Below the pieces are notes generated by a model. It saw nothing but the letters and a program-made list of their open reading frames with translations. It was not told where the DNA came from and searched no databases. A stretch of DNA of 20,126 nt from Bacteroidota bacterium (GTDB taxonomy: Bacteria; Bacteroidota; Bacteroidia; Bacteroidales; UBA1556): NCBI GenBank assembly GCA_003648395.1, contig QMPB01000013.1, positions 1 to 20,126 of the forward strand, given 5' to 3'. The translations under genes and the position numbers were made by a program. The first letter of the stretch is position 1. The number at the start of each line of letters is the position of its first letter. Of this stretch, positions 8,109 through 16,776 are shown one piece after another.

Positions 8109-9152
8109 ATGATTCTTTTAATTACAGGAGCTGTAGTTGCATTATTGCTTTCATTCTATCTACTGAATGAGGTTACAGAGAATTTCTTTATTCCTTCTTT
8201 GGATACTATTTCGCATAAAACAAAGATGTCGGATGATGCAGCAGGTGCTACACTAATGGCTGCCGGTTCTAGTGCTCCTGAACTATTTATTTCTATAATT
8301 GCCATTCTTTATGGAGGCGATAACTTTGAAATTGGTGTTGGGACTATCGTGGGCTCTGCTTTATTTAACTTATTAGTTATTATTGGTGCTGTTGCTTTTG
8401 TTCGTAATTCGCAAATCGCATGGCAGCCAATGTTTCGTGATATGCTTTTCTATACTGTTTCTATTGGCATGCTTTATTGGACATTTCAGTCTGGAATAAT
8501 CACTATTTTTCATGTTTTTGCATTTGTAGGCTTGTATATTCTATACGTAATAGCAGTACTTAATTGGAAAAAGATATTCCCGTATGAAAGAGTAGAGATA
8601 GAAGAAGAGGAAGAAGATGACCCTAGTTGGAAGAAATATTTGAAAGTTATTGATTTTCTATTAAATAAATTATTTGCTTCTGAGAAGCATTATATTTTTA
8701 ATTTCTTCATTAGTATTTTTCTAATTGCTTTATTAAGTTGGGTACTTGTTGAAAGTGCTGTAGTAATTAGTGAAGCAATGGGCATACCTAAATATGTAAT
8801 AGCTCTTACAGTATTAGCCTTCGGTACTTCTATTCCTGATATGATTTCTTCAATAATTGTTGCGAAGCAAGGTCGTGGAGGTATGGCAATTAGTAATGCA
8901 TTGGGCTCTAATATTTTTGATATACTTATTGGACTTGGACTTCCTTGGATAGTACTTATTCTTTCTAGAGGCGTCAATCTTAATGTACAAGGAAGTAATA
9001 TTACATCTCATATTCTTGTACTTTTAGCTTCTGTTATTGGTATGTTAGTTATGTTCTTAATTACCAAATGGAGAGTTAATAGATTCTTGGGAATTGTTTT
9101 TCTTGGTGGATATCTTTCATATCTAATTTATGTAATTATTCAAGCTAGCTAA
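8109..9152 (+). CDS. Ca2+/cation antiporter, NCKX-like (Na+/Ca2+ exchanger family)
   Basis: A 347-residue inner-membrane exchanger expected to extrude Ca2+ against Na+ (CaCA superfamily). It has the two inverted alpha-repeats of the family: alpha-1 GATLMAAGSSAPELF (46-60) with ion-binding E58, and alpha-2 LAFGTSIPDMIS (236-247) with D244, followed by GSNIFDI with D271. The set E58/D244/D271 and the 27-residue spacing from D244 to D271 match E188/D548/D575 of mammalian NCKX2, where D575 confers K+ dependence. A short acidic loop (163-171, mostly Glu/Asp) lies between the two halves. It starts after a likely terminator and an inverted repeat, so it is probably a new transcription unit. Its TAA overlaps the ATG of the next gene (TAATG), implying translational coupling. 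Confidence 0.9.
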   Translation: MILLITGAVVALLLSFYLLNEVTENFFIPSLDTISHKTKMSDDAAGATLMAAGSSAPELFISIIAILYGGDNFEIGVGTIVGSALFNLLVIIGAVAFVRNSQIAWQPMFRDMLFYTVSIGMLYWTFQSGIITIFHVFAFVGLYILYVIAVLNWKKIFPYERVEIEEEEEDDPSWKKYLKVIDFLLNKLFASEKHYIFNFFISIFLIALLSWVLVESAVVISEAMGIPKYVIALTVLAFGTSIPDMISSIIVAKQGRGGMAISNALGSNIFDILIGLGLPWIVLILSRGVNLNVQGSNITSHILVLLASVIGMLVMFLITKWRVNRFLGIVFLGGYLSYLIYVIIQAS

Positions 9153-9757
9153 TGTCAAAGGTTGAATGGAAATCTGGAACCCTAGTTTATCCCCTTCCTG
9201 CAGCTTTGATTAGTTGTGGTTCGCAAGCTGATATTCAGAATCTAATAACTATATCTTGGACTGGTACTATTAATACTAATCCTCCAATGTTGTATATCTC
9301 CATACGTCCTGAACGTCATTCTTATGATATTATTAAGAGTGATATGGAATTTGTACTTAACCTTACAACTAAAGATATGGCCTTTGCCACAGATTGGTGT
9401 GGTGTAAAATCAGGTAAGGATGTAAATAAGTTTAAAGAAATGAACCTGCATCCAATTCCAGCTTCAATTGTAAAATGTCCAATGGTAAAAGAGTCACCAA
9501 TTAATATTGAATGTAAAGTTAAGCAGATCATTCCATTGGGCTCACATGATATGTTTATTGCTGAGGTTGTTAAAATTCATGCTGATGAGGAGTTCATAGA
9601 TGAGGAAACAGGCACTTTCGATATGCAGAAAGCAAAGCTAATTGCGTATTCTCATGGATTTTATTATGAACTTGGTGATAAAATTGGTAAATTTGGGTTT
9701 TCTGTTAAGAAGAAAAAGAGGAATGAAAGAGTAAGAAAAAAGAAGACGAATCAATAG
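9152..9757 (+). CDS. Flavin reductase-like, FMN-binding protein
   Basis: A 201-residue soluble protein of the flavin reductase-like (split-barrel FMN-binding) family. Recognisable are VYPLPAALISCGS (12-24), the FMN-site region ITISWTGTINTNPPMLYIS (32-50), the RPERHSYDII segment (52-61), and NLTTKDMAFATDWCG (70-84). Members bind FMN and either reduce it with NAD(P)H or use it for unknown redox steps; the substrate here is unknown. The ATG overlaps the exchanger stop by one base, so the two are surely translated from the same mRNA. The last 16 residues are an unusual Lys/Arg-rich tail (KKKKRNERVRKKK). Nothing links its chemistry to calcium transport in an obvious way. Confidence 0.85.
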   Translation: MSKVEWKSGTLVYPLPAALISCGSQADIQNLITISWTGTINTNPPMLYISIRPERHSYDIIKSDMEFVLNLTTKDMAFATDWCGVKSGKDVNKFKEMNLHPIPASIVKCPMVKESPINIECKVKQIIPLGSHDMFIAEVVKIHADEEFIDEETGTFDMQKAKLIAYSHGFYYELGDKIGKFGFSVKKKKRNERVRKKKTNQ

Positions 9758-9824
9758 TTTTCTTGCTTTCTAAAATGCTAATTTTTCTTCAATATTAAAA
9801 TAGCTCAATTAATATTTCTTTATT

Positions 9825-11717
9825 ATGAAGATAAAAATTATTATTCTATTTCTTATTATCTCTAACTATTCTATTTCCCAAAATAATCATGGAATTATTA
9901 TTCCCGATGGAAAAGAGTATTATAAAGCATGTGGATATTGCTTAATGTCATTAGATTCAAAGCCAGCAGAGGTAATGATGTCGGTAGATATAGAGGATGA
10001 TAATAGCATAGTATTTGTCATTAATGACGCTCAATGGTTTTGGGGATTAATTGAAAATTCAACAGATGGTATAGCTGCTGATATTGTTGTGAAATCAGAT
10101 TTTGATTGCAGTTCTGATAAAGATTATTCTAGATTAAGCGTTTCAAAAGGAAAGCTCTTAAAACCTAAATATAAGTCTGAGTTATTAAACAGTAGCATGC
10201 CAGATGGGAAGCGAGGACTTGTCGTAAATATTGGAACTTTACCCTCTAATTATAAAAGAGAAGAGGTGGAGGTTAATGCCTTATTTCTGAGTGGAAATAA
10301 CTTATGTCATTACAACGCATTTGTAAATGTAGAAAGCTACCAGTGGGGGCTGCTTGATATGGGGCTTTATGCCGATACTGTGATTTATGAAGCCAAGGCT
10401 GATACTCTTGACGACATGGAAAAAATGAGGACATATAGTCGAAAATTTAAGTTAACAGTTCCATTCAAGAAAAGCAAAATACAATACTCTTCATCAGATA
10501 TTAAACCCTTATATGATTCTCTTAATTTGACGGATTTTGTGGTTAAGAGCATATCTATTAGAGCATATGCTTCTATAGAGGGTAGTAAAAAATATAATTT
10601 AAGACTTCAAAAAGGCAGAGCAGAAAGTATTGTAAAAGCTTTACAATCGTTCCAAAATGAATCAATATCCGAAGATATTACAACTTCTGAAAATTGGATG
10701 GAGTTTTATGAAGCAATTATTGGCACAAAGTACGAATATTTAACAAATAAAACTAAGCAGGAAATAAAGAAATTGCTTGAGGATAAAGCATTTGCGCTAG
10801 AACTTGAGCCAATATTGAGTAAACATAGAAAAGGGGTTGTTGAAATAGATTTTGAAAAGCGTTATGATATTAATAATGCTACGGCAGAAGAGATTGTTAA
10901 CGAATTTGATGATGCTATTATTAAAAAAGATATTGATAGGGCAAGTGGTATTCAAAAATACTCATTCTCTAGAATACTCATTAATAAATTACCTCACGAT
11001 TTTTTATCGAAATTGGAAATACCCGAACAGATAGAATTTGGTAGATTGTTAAATAATAATGCTGTATATCAATATTTTCTTGCGGAGAGTAATTTTGATG
11101 AAACTTATAATAGAATAAAGCAGCTTAAAGTAATGGATCCCAATAGCAAGGAAATAGCTTATAATTATATTGTTTTTAGATTTCAGCTTTGGTTAAGTAA
11201 TAATAAGCAGATTAATTATACAAATTTTAAAAAGGAAATTCTTGCTCTAGGACCAATGGGTATTTCTTCTGTTTTAATAAATAGAATGATGATTAATTAC
11301 AATATTATTCTAACTGAAATATTCATGGATAAAGGAGATTATGATAATAAGAATAAACATTTAAAAATAATAAAAGATAGGTATCGGTCAACTCACCCTA
11401 GTTCTAAAGATCTGCTAAGCTTAGCAGAGTATTTTGTTTCTTATGCTAAATATGAATGGGCAATTGACCTTATTGAGCCTTATATTACTCGAATCGACGT
11501 TGATGAAGATTTACTATTTTATTATATAAATAATACTATTATTGACCCTTCTATAACTGAACAAGCATCTTATAAGCAAATACTACTTAATGCCATTGAT
11601 ATTAATAGCGATCGTTTTTGTAAAATGTTTAATTCATTAAATAATGGAGGAATTTCATTTCAACTTCTTGAAGATCCATATTTGAAGAGTAATTATTGTC
11701 AGAGTTGTAGAAAATAA
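9825..11717 (+). CDS. Secreted protein with degenerate OmpA-like domain, function unknown
   Basis: A 630-residue protein with a clear Sec signal peptide (about 1-19, ending near SISQ), so it is periplasmic or outer-membrane associated. Residues about 208-275 look like an OmpA/MotB C-terminal domain: a VPFKKSKIQY strand, then SISIRAYASIEGSKKYN, then LRLQKGRAESIVKAL. The Arg of the family's RA pair is kept (R265), but the GHTD that holds the peptidoglycan-binding Asp is replaced by AYAS, so peptidoglycan binding is doubtful. Residues about 285-620 appear largely helical, perhaps TPR-like. There are CxxC pairs near both ends (C36/C39 and C625/C628). I do not recognise the first 200 residues. It stands alone on the plus strand and converges on the LETM1-related gene with 9 bases between the stops, leaving no space for a separate terminator. 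Confidence 0.7.
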   Translation: MKIKIIILFLIISNYSISQNNHGIIIPDGKEYYKACGYCLMSLDSKPAEVMMSVDIEDDNSIVFVINDAQWFWGLIENSTDGIAADIVVKSDFDCSSDKDYSRLSVSKGKLLKPKYKSELLNSSMPDGKRGLVVNIGTLPSNYKREEVEVNALFLSGNNLCHYNAFVNVESYQWGLLDMGLYADTVIYEAKADTLDDMEKMRTYSRKFKLTVPFKKSKIQYSSSDIKPLYDSLNLTDFVVKSISIRAYASIEGSKKYNLRLQKGRAESIVKALQSFQNESISEDITTSENWMEFYEAIIGTKYEYLTNKTKQEIKKLLEDKAFALELEPILSKHRKGVVEIDFEKRYDINNATAEEIVNEFDDAIIKKDIDRASGIQKYSFSRILINKLPHDFLSKLEIPEQIEFGRLLNNNAVYQYFLAESNFDETYNRIKQLKVMDPNSKEIAYNYIVFRFQLWLSNNKQINYTNFKKEILALGPMGISSVLINRMMINYNIILTEIFMDKGDYDNKNKHLKIIKDRYRSTHPSSKDLLSLAEYFVSYAKYEWAIDLIEPYITRIDVDEDLLFYYINNTIIDPSITEQASYKQILLNAIDINSDRFCKMFNSLNNGGISFQLLEDPYLKSNYCQSCRK

Positions 11718-11726
11718 CTATAATCA

Positions 11727-13025
11727 CTAACCTTCAATAATTCTATTTTTGCCTTTTGCGGTAATAATTGGGCTTAATTTGTTTGGGTCAAAGCTAGAAG
11801 GAAGTGCTTCTTTAGGAAGAATTTTCATAAGTATAGGAACTGTAAGGAATGCCCCAGGAAGTGCAAGAATAATAAATGTAGGTATAGTCTTGAGCACATC
11901 AACTAGTTGTTGTCTTACAGTATTCTTTTCTTCTATGCTTAGAGGTCGTTTCTGAGAAGTATTTAGTAGCTGAATCAATTCTTTATTCTCTTCTATTTCT
12001 TGCTTAATTTCATTTATATATTTACGGCTAAGTAATGTCATACGTTGAGTTAAGCGTTTACTCAACACCAAATAGTTTTGTTTTGTTTGCAAATAATGAA
12101 TCTTAGTCCAATTATTCAGCACAAAAGCTTCTATAGCTAATGTACTTGCAACAACATCAAGATGTTCAAGATTCAAATTAGAGGATAGTTTTTCAATGAA
12201 TACTTTCTCAGAAAGTTTAACTTTATGATCTGCCCAAATACTTAAAAGAGCTAATTCAAGGAAGTATTTATTAGTTAACCAATTCGATTTATCAAGAAAT
12301 TCGTAAACCTTATTGATGTTATTATCCTGAATAACGGCTACAGCTTTTTCCTTTTCTTCCTTTGAAAAGCTCGTAGAGTCAACAAAATATTGATAATAAT
12401 TAATATTATCGTCTGATTCTGACTGTGTTATGTGTATAGTGATTGATAATAGGTAAATTATATTCCATTGCAAGTCTTTATTTAGATTTTGCAAATCTTC
12501 GGAACTCAGACTTTTATCAGATTCTAAATACTTGATGTAAATAATAATATCAGTAAATAAAAGAATATTCTGAAAGAATCCTCTCCAAAAGTTAGTATTC
12601 CATTCTTTTTTTACTTGAACCCTGTTTTGAAGTATTTTCTCTAATTTCTCAAATTTAGTCTTTGGCTTAGCTTCAAAGAGTTTTGTTTTATCAATTTTAG
12701 GATATAACTTTAAATAGAAAATATTTAGCTCATCTATAATATTTTCAATATTCTCATAGGTAGGATTATAATATGAATTATACAATAAACCTGTAGAGAA
12801 TAAACTTTCAGCAAATATTACCTCAAGTCGTTCTTTGATTGGGAATTCATCAGTTTCAATAAAGTTATAAGGAAGTTTAATGGGATGTCCATAGAGTACC
12901 CCTGTTGCTTGAAGATGCTTATACAGTTCTTCTTCGAATGATAATTTATCATTCACTTGAAATTCAAAATTATCACATCGTTTCTCAATAAACTTTGCTA
13001 TCCATCCTTTTTCCGTTGGATCCAT
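11727..13025 (-). CDS. LETM1-related protein (biofilm-associated family of Bacteroidota)
   Basis: A 432-residue protein. The C-terminal part (about 370-415) has the LETM1 core: LVDVLKTIPTFIILALPGAF, then TVPILMKILPKEALPSSF. This matches the membrane-proximal region of mitochondrial LETM1, where a helix with a conserved Pro is followed by a phrase meaning 'P-x-ALPSSF'. One membrane segment is predicted at about 381-402. The preceding 370 residues are mostly helical and have no motif I can name. Bacteroidota homologues are annotated as LETM1-related biofilm-associated proteins; the biochemical role is unknown, while LETM1 itself affects K+/H+ or Ca2+/H+ exchange in mitochondria. It starts 8 bases after the glycosyltransferase stop, so the two are almost certainly co-transcribed. 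Confidence 0.75.
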   Translation of the reverse strand: MDPTEKGWIAKFIEKRCDNFEFQVNDKLSFEEELYKHLQATGVLYGHPIKLPYNFIETDEFPIKERLEVIFAESLFSTGLLYNSYYNPTYENIENIIDELNIFYLKLYPKIDKTKLFEAKPKTKFEKLEKILQNRVQVKKEWNTNFWRGFFQNILLFTDIIIYIKYLESDKSLSSEDLQNLNKDLQWNIIYLLSITIHITQSESDDNINYYQYFVDSTSFSKEEKEKAVAVIQDNNINKVYEFLDKSNWLTNKYFLELALLSIWADHKVKLSEKVFIEKLSSNLNLEHLDVVASTLAIEAFVLNNWTKIHYLQTKQNYLVLSKRLTQRMTLLSRKYINEIKQEIEENKELIQLLNTSQKRPLSIEEKNTVRQQLVDVLKTIPTFIILALPGAFLTVPILMKILPKEALPSSFDPNKLSPIITAKGKNRIIEG

Positions 13026-13033
13026 AAGGTTAA

Positions 13034-13765
13034 TTAATTTGTCGGACGCTTTGGAATCTTTTTAAACCGAAGTTTAAGAACACCAAATACTGCTTCTTTA
13101 AAAATAGAACCGCTCATTTTGCTTTCTCCTAAAGTTCTGTCAGTAAATATAATAGGAACTTCAGTAACTTTGTATCCCATCTTGAAAGCGGTAAACTTCA
13201 TTTCAATTTGGAAAGCATATCCAACAAATTTGATTTTATCTAAACCAATATTTTTTAATACTTCAGTTTTATAGCACATAAAACCTGCTGTAGTATCTCT
13301 AATGGACATGCCAGTAACCAAACGAACGTAAGCCGATGCATAATATGACATAAGCACACGACCCATTGGCCAATTTACAACATTAACACCAGTAATATAA
13401 CGAGAGCCAATAGCAACATCATTTCCATTAATGGCAGTAGCTTCGTAAAGACGAATTAAATCTTCTGGATTATGAGAAAAATCTGCATCCATCTCAAAAA
13501 CAATATCGTAACCTTTGTTAATAGCCCATTTAAAACCATGAATATATGCTGTGCCTAATCCTAATTTACCTTTACGCTCTTCTATAAAAAGCCTATCAGG
13601 GAATTCCTTCATTACACGCTTAATAATAGCGGCAGTGCCATCTGGGGAATTATCTTCCACAACTAAAATATCAAAGTCCTTTTTCAATGAAAAAACCTTT
13701 CTGATAATTGCTTCAATATTCTCTTTCTCGTTAAATGTTGGTATTATTACTACGCTGTCGTTCAC
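13034..13765 (-). CDS. Polyprenol monophosphomannose synthase-like GT2 glycosyltransferase
   Basis: A 243-residue GT-A (GT2) glycosyltransferase of the dolichol-phosphate mannose synthase type, which moves a sugar (usually mannose from GDP-mannose) to a polyprenyl phosphate on the cytoplasmic membrane face. Visible are VVIIPTFNEKENI (5-17), VVEDNSPDGT (35-44), the metal-binding D93-A-D95, GSRYITG (120-126), RDTTAGFMCY (156-165), and the acceptor-loop RTLGESKMSG (210-219). There are no C-terminal membrane segments, as in the soluble DPM1 form. The start is GTG at 13765: the frame has no ATG upstream before a stop. The donor sugar cannot be fixed from sequence. It is the first gene of a two-gene unit with the LETM1-related gene. 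Confidence 0.92.
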   Translation of the reverse strand: MNDSVVIIPTFNEKENIEAIIRKVFSLKKDFDILVVEDNSPDGTAAIIKRVMKEFPDRLFIEERKGKLGLGTAYIHGFKWAINKGYDIVFEMDADFSHNPEDLIRLYEATAINGNDVAIGSRYITGVNVVNWPMGRVLMSYYASAYVRLVTGMSIRDTTAGFMCYKTEVLKNIGLDKIKFVGYAFQIEMKFTAFKMGYKVTEVPIIFTDRTLGESKMSGSIFKEAVFGVLKLRFKKIPKRPTN

Positions 13766-13787
13766 AATTTCTGATGTTTAATTTCTA

Positions 13788-13795
13788 CAAAAATA
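13788..13795 (-). promoter_or_regulatory. Probable -7 element for the glycosyltransferase operon
   Basis: Read on the minus strand the sequence is TATTTTTG, which fits TAnnTTTG. It lies 22 bases upstream of the GTG start at 13765, a similar distance to the other promoter elements here. No TTG was seen at the -33 position, so support is positional only. Confidence 0.4.
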
Positions 13796-13934
13796 CTAAT
13801 TATTAATACTTCTGGATGTTATTTTATTATAAATTTTCCCTTCAATTAATAGGTTAAGAAAGACCAAACATTCTTTCACCTTTTCCTCTTTCCTAGCCTT
13901 TTCTTTTAAATCAGTCAAGAATGGGCGCCTCACC

Positions 13935-16607
13935 TTACCCCTTAGGATAAACCTTAGCATAAAATTTTCTATAGCCTTCCAAATCTTTTGACCTATATAA
14001 TCTTGTATAATTCCCTTCTGAGATAATAAAGAAATTGCCACCATTTTTCTTTAATAAAATGTACAAAAGGCTATTTCTCTTAGTTGTACTTAAATAAGCT
14101 TTTGCAGCAGTTTCATCTTTAAAATTGCTTACTCCAATTAATAATACATTCTCATTAATAGGAATAGCAGATATTGTTAGATTTTCAGTTCCAAAATATT
14201 TTTTATTATGATCAGATAATCGATTTTTCATTTCACTTATCTTTACCACTCTTTTATCCGCTAATACCAGAAACATATGTGTTTCACTTGGATTATGAGT
14301 AAATATTGTTGTTTCTTTTTGCTCATTAAGGCCTACTTTTTGACTTTCATTTTGGTCTTTTTCATTGTTGCCCTCTGACTTGGTGCTCTCTTTATTAACA
14401 TTTAGGCTTGCAATAATATCCTCTGCAACAGGTTTTACTTCGCTATTTGGATAATCATTAATAACTATCTTAAGAGCAGTAATAAAAGCTGCAGTATCAC
14501 GCTTAGTTCCTACGCAAAGAGCATTTAGCATTTCAAACTTAGCAAGTTCCTTTTTATTTTCAGGATAGTCTAGTTTTGCCTTAGCACATTTTTTTTGGAC
14601 TGCTACATATTGCTTATTTACATAGAGTTGATATGTTTCGGTATATAGTATTTTTACTTTATTAGCTTCTGCAAGTAGTTTCTTAAAATAGTTTGGGTCA
14701 AGTAATATCTTTGTATATTCACTATCAGGATATTCTTTAATTAATTTTTTCCTGTAGAACGATGCATCACCTCTATTGCCTTCATTAATATATATTCTGT
14801 ACAGATTATAATATACTTGGTCAGTATATTTTCCCTTTGGGAATCTTCTAAGAAGCTCGTCAAAAGTTTCTATTGCCTTTTTTTTATTTTTTAGTTTTTC
14901 TTTGTAAATTATTGCTGCTGCAAATAAAGATTCTTCTATTTTAGCATTAGATGAATCCATTAAAGCTGGCGTAAGAGGCACATCTTTCAAATAATAATCC
15001 CTTGATTTAGGATTACTTGCATTGGCATTTTTTGTAATTACACTGTCTACATCAGTTTTTTCTGTTTCAGTATCTTCTTCTGTAAAATCAGAGGTTGTTT
15101 TGTCGCTAAGTCTCCAATTATCAATAAGTTTTCGTCTACCCCATTTTGTAGTAAATTCTGTATATCCAGAGCTTACGGAATTAGTATTATAGAAATACCA
15201 CTTTGGAGCACCCTTTCGAGTAACTTTTTCCAATTGCTTCTCTGTTTGACGATTTTCTTCTAGAAATCGTAATTGCTCTTGACGCTTTCTTTCTAGTTCT
15301 GTATTTTTATTGTCTTGTTCAATTTTATCTTTTATATATTTATCAATTGTAGAATTTCTTTTCCTTTCCGACATATTAGCTAATGTTTGTAGACTATCCT
15401 CAGTTTGTATAACAATCAAGTTATTTACTAATTCAGTTAATACATCTTTTCTGTATTTGAGTTTCCTGTAATCAGGATAGTCCTTAGGTAAGAACAACAT
15501 TGTACTATCATAATAGGATTGAGCGTTAAGATATCTCTCTTCGTCAAAATAAATTTCCGCCAACTTTAATGCACTAAAAGCTTTCTGCTTTTCATTATTA
15601 ATGCTTTTTGCAACCGATAATTTTAGGTATTTTATTGCAAGGGGTTTATCGTTTTCTTTTAATGCAATTTCAGCTAGAGCATAGTATATTTGATCTTGAT
15701 ATTCTTCATTTTTAATACTCTTTAGCATTTTTTTAAGCTGTTTTATTACAACTCTAGAGTCTCCACCTTCGTAGCACCTAGCCATATTCATTCTAGCATT
15801 AAAGTCCATAATATAAGTTGGGTTTTTCTTTAATACAGCCAAATAATGCTGGATAGCAGGCTTTAATTTATTTTGTTGCTGCTCAACTTGAGCAAGTATA
15901 AAAAGTGATCTAGCCATATCTGGCTTTTTCTTTGCTCTATTTACAGCTTCTCTTAAATAGGGAATGGCTGCGGCATAATTTTTTTGTCTCAAATATACAT
16001 CAGCATAAATTTTAGGTAACATTATATAGGACTCTTTACTAATTTGTCCTTTGTTGATCTTCCCTTTTATTCCATCAAGTAAAGAGATAGATTTATTATA
16101 GTTTTCTTGTATACTTTCAATCAATGCAATCCATAGAAGAGCGTCTTCTTTAACATTTTCTTTGGGGTATTTAGTTGTAATATACTGAAAAATCATTTTT
16201 GCTGCACCATAATCATGCTTAAAGAATTTAGCTTTACCCATCATCAAATAGCTGTAATATACCCATTTAACTTCTTCTTTTTTCTTGAAATACATGCTAT
16301 GCTTATGTATAACAATAGACGCTTTTTTAATACCTCTGTCAAGTTTAGGCGCAGAGGATAAAGCCGATTCAGTAGTGCCCAACTGAAAAACATCTAATAT
16401 TTCAGTATAATCATCTTTATGAGCAGCAGCAATGTCCTTTACAGCTTCCTTTACAGCTTCATTCCCATTAAAATATGCATTATAATGTCCAGTAATATTA
16501 TGAAATACACGACGATTCCATTTGTTCTTTTTAGTAGAACAAGATGAAATAGTGAAAACACCTATTAATCCTAGAATGATTAAAATATGTATATGTCTTA
16601 ATTTCAA
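13935..16607 (-). CDS. sprE: SprE/PorW-type lipoprotein of the type IX secretion system
   Basis: An 890-residue lipoprotein with TPR-rich architecture, matching SprE (Flavobacterium) / PorW (Porphyromonas), an outer-membrane-associated component needed for type IX secretion and gliding. The signal peptide ends at the lipobox ISSC (Cys23), followed by basic residues, so it likely faces the periplasm. The family N-terminus FHNITGHYNAYFNGNEAVK (35-53) is clear. TPR-like helices run from about 115 to 400, and a charged coiled coil from about 420 to 463. The signature WYFYN...G...F...WG.R.L.DNWR lies at 470-499. A second TPR-like block (about 555-745), a low-complexity Glu/Asn/Lys linker (about 745-775) and a C-terminal domain follow. 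The start is TTG at 16607: no ATG lies between it and an upstream in-frame stop, and it gives a normal lipoprotein signal. The rest of the T9SS is outside the window. Confidence 0.88.
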   Translation of the reverse strand: MKLRHIHILIILGLIGVFTISSCSTKKNKWNRRVFHNITGHYNAYFNGNEAVKEAVKDIAAAHKDDYTEILDVFQLGTTESALSSAPKLDRGIKKASIVIHKHSMYFKKKEEVKWVYYSYLMMGKAKFFKHDYGAAKMIFQYITTKYPKENVKEDALLWIALIESIQENYNKSISLLDGIKGKINKGQISKESYIMLPKIYADVYLRQKNYAAAIPYLREAVNRAKKKPDMARSLFILAQVEQQQNKLKPAIQHYLAVLKKNPTYIMDFNARMNMARCYEGGDSRVVIKQLKKMLKSIKNEEYQDQIYYALAEIALKENDKPLAIKYLKLSVAKSINNEKQKAFSALKLAEIYFDEERYLNAQSYYDSTMLFLPKDYPDYRKLKYRKDVLTELVNNLIVIQTEDSLQTLANMSERKRNSTIDKYIKDKIEQDNKNTELERKRQEQLRFLEENRQTEKQLEKVTRKGAPKWYFYNTNSVSSGYTEFTTKWGRRKLIDNWRLSDKTTSDFTEEDTETEKTDVDSVITKNANASNPKSRDYYLKDVPLTPALMDSSNAKIEESLFAAAIIYKEKLKNKKKAIETFDELLRRFPKGKYTDQVYYNLYRIYINEGNRGDASFYRKKLIKEYPDSEYTKILLDPNYFKKLLAEANKVKILYTETYQLYVNKQYVAVQKKCAKAKLDYPENKKELAKFEMLNALCVGTKRDTAAFITALKIVINDYPNSEVKPVAEDIIASLNVNKESTKSEGNNEKDQNESQKVGLNEQKETTIFTHNPSETHMFLVLADKRVVKISEMKNRLSDHNKKYFGTENLTISAIPINENVLLIGVSNFKDETAAKAYLSTTKRNSLLYILLKKNGGNFFIISEGNYTRLYRSKDLEGYRKFYAKVYPKG

Positions 16608-16744
16608 TGTATTATAAATAATAATGGTTTATGCTTTGAAATAACTGTTAAAAAGCGAATTTATTTTATTTTTTGCTAGCTTTTATATGAAATATTTGCT
16701 TTCATAATTAGAGTTATTAATTCAATTCTTTTCATTTTTTTCAG

Positions 16745-16752
16745 TAGTTTTG
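16745..16752 (+). promoter_or_regulatory. Probable -7 element for the secreted unknown protein
   Basis: TAGTTTTG fits TAnnTTTG and lies 24 bases before the ATG at 16777, in the 169-base gap that diverges from sprE. It includes the TTG that could be mistaken for a start codon at 16750. No good -33 TTG was found. Confidence 0.45.
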
Positions 16753-16776
16753 AATTCTAAAATTATTACAAATATT

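Noticed and set aside
10852..11034. 60-residue frame inside the 630-residue gene
   Set aside because: It is an alternate-frame shadow with no start signal and a Met/Leu/Ile-rich composition.
13796..14044. An 82-residue minus-strand frame that overlaps the 3' end of sprE and runs into the gap before the glycosyltransferase
   Set aside because: It overlaps about 110 bases of sprE in another frame, and sprE has a natural end (FYAKVYPKG). The part in the gap is Lys/Glu-rich but has no motif, and the gap holds a promoter element. I see no sign of a frameshift in sprE.
16750..16776. TTG at 16750 as the start of the secreted unknown protein
   Set aside because: It adds nine residues before a normal signal peptide and lies within TAGTTTTG, a likely promoter element. 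The ATG at 16777 is better.
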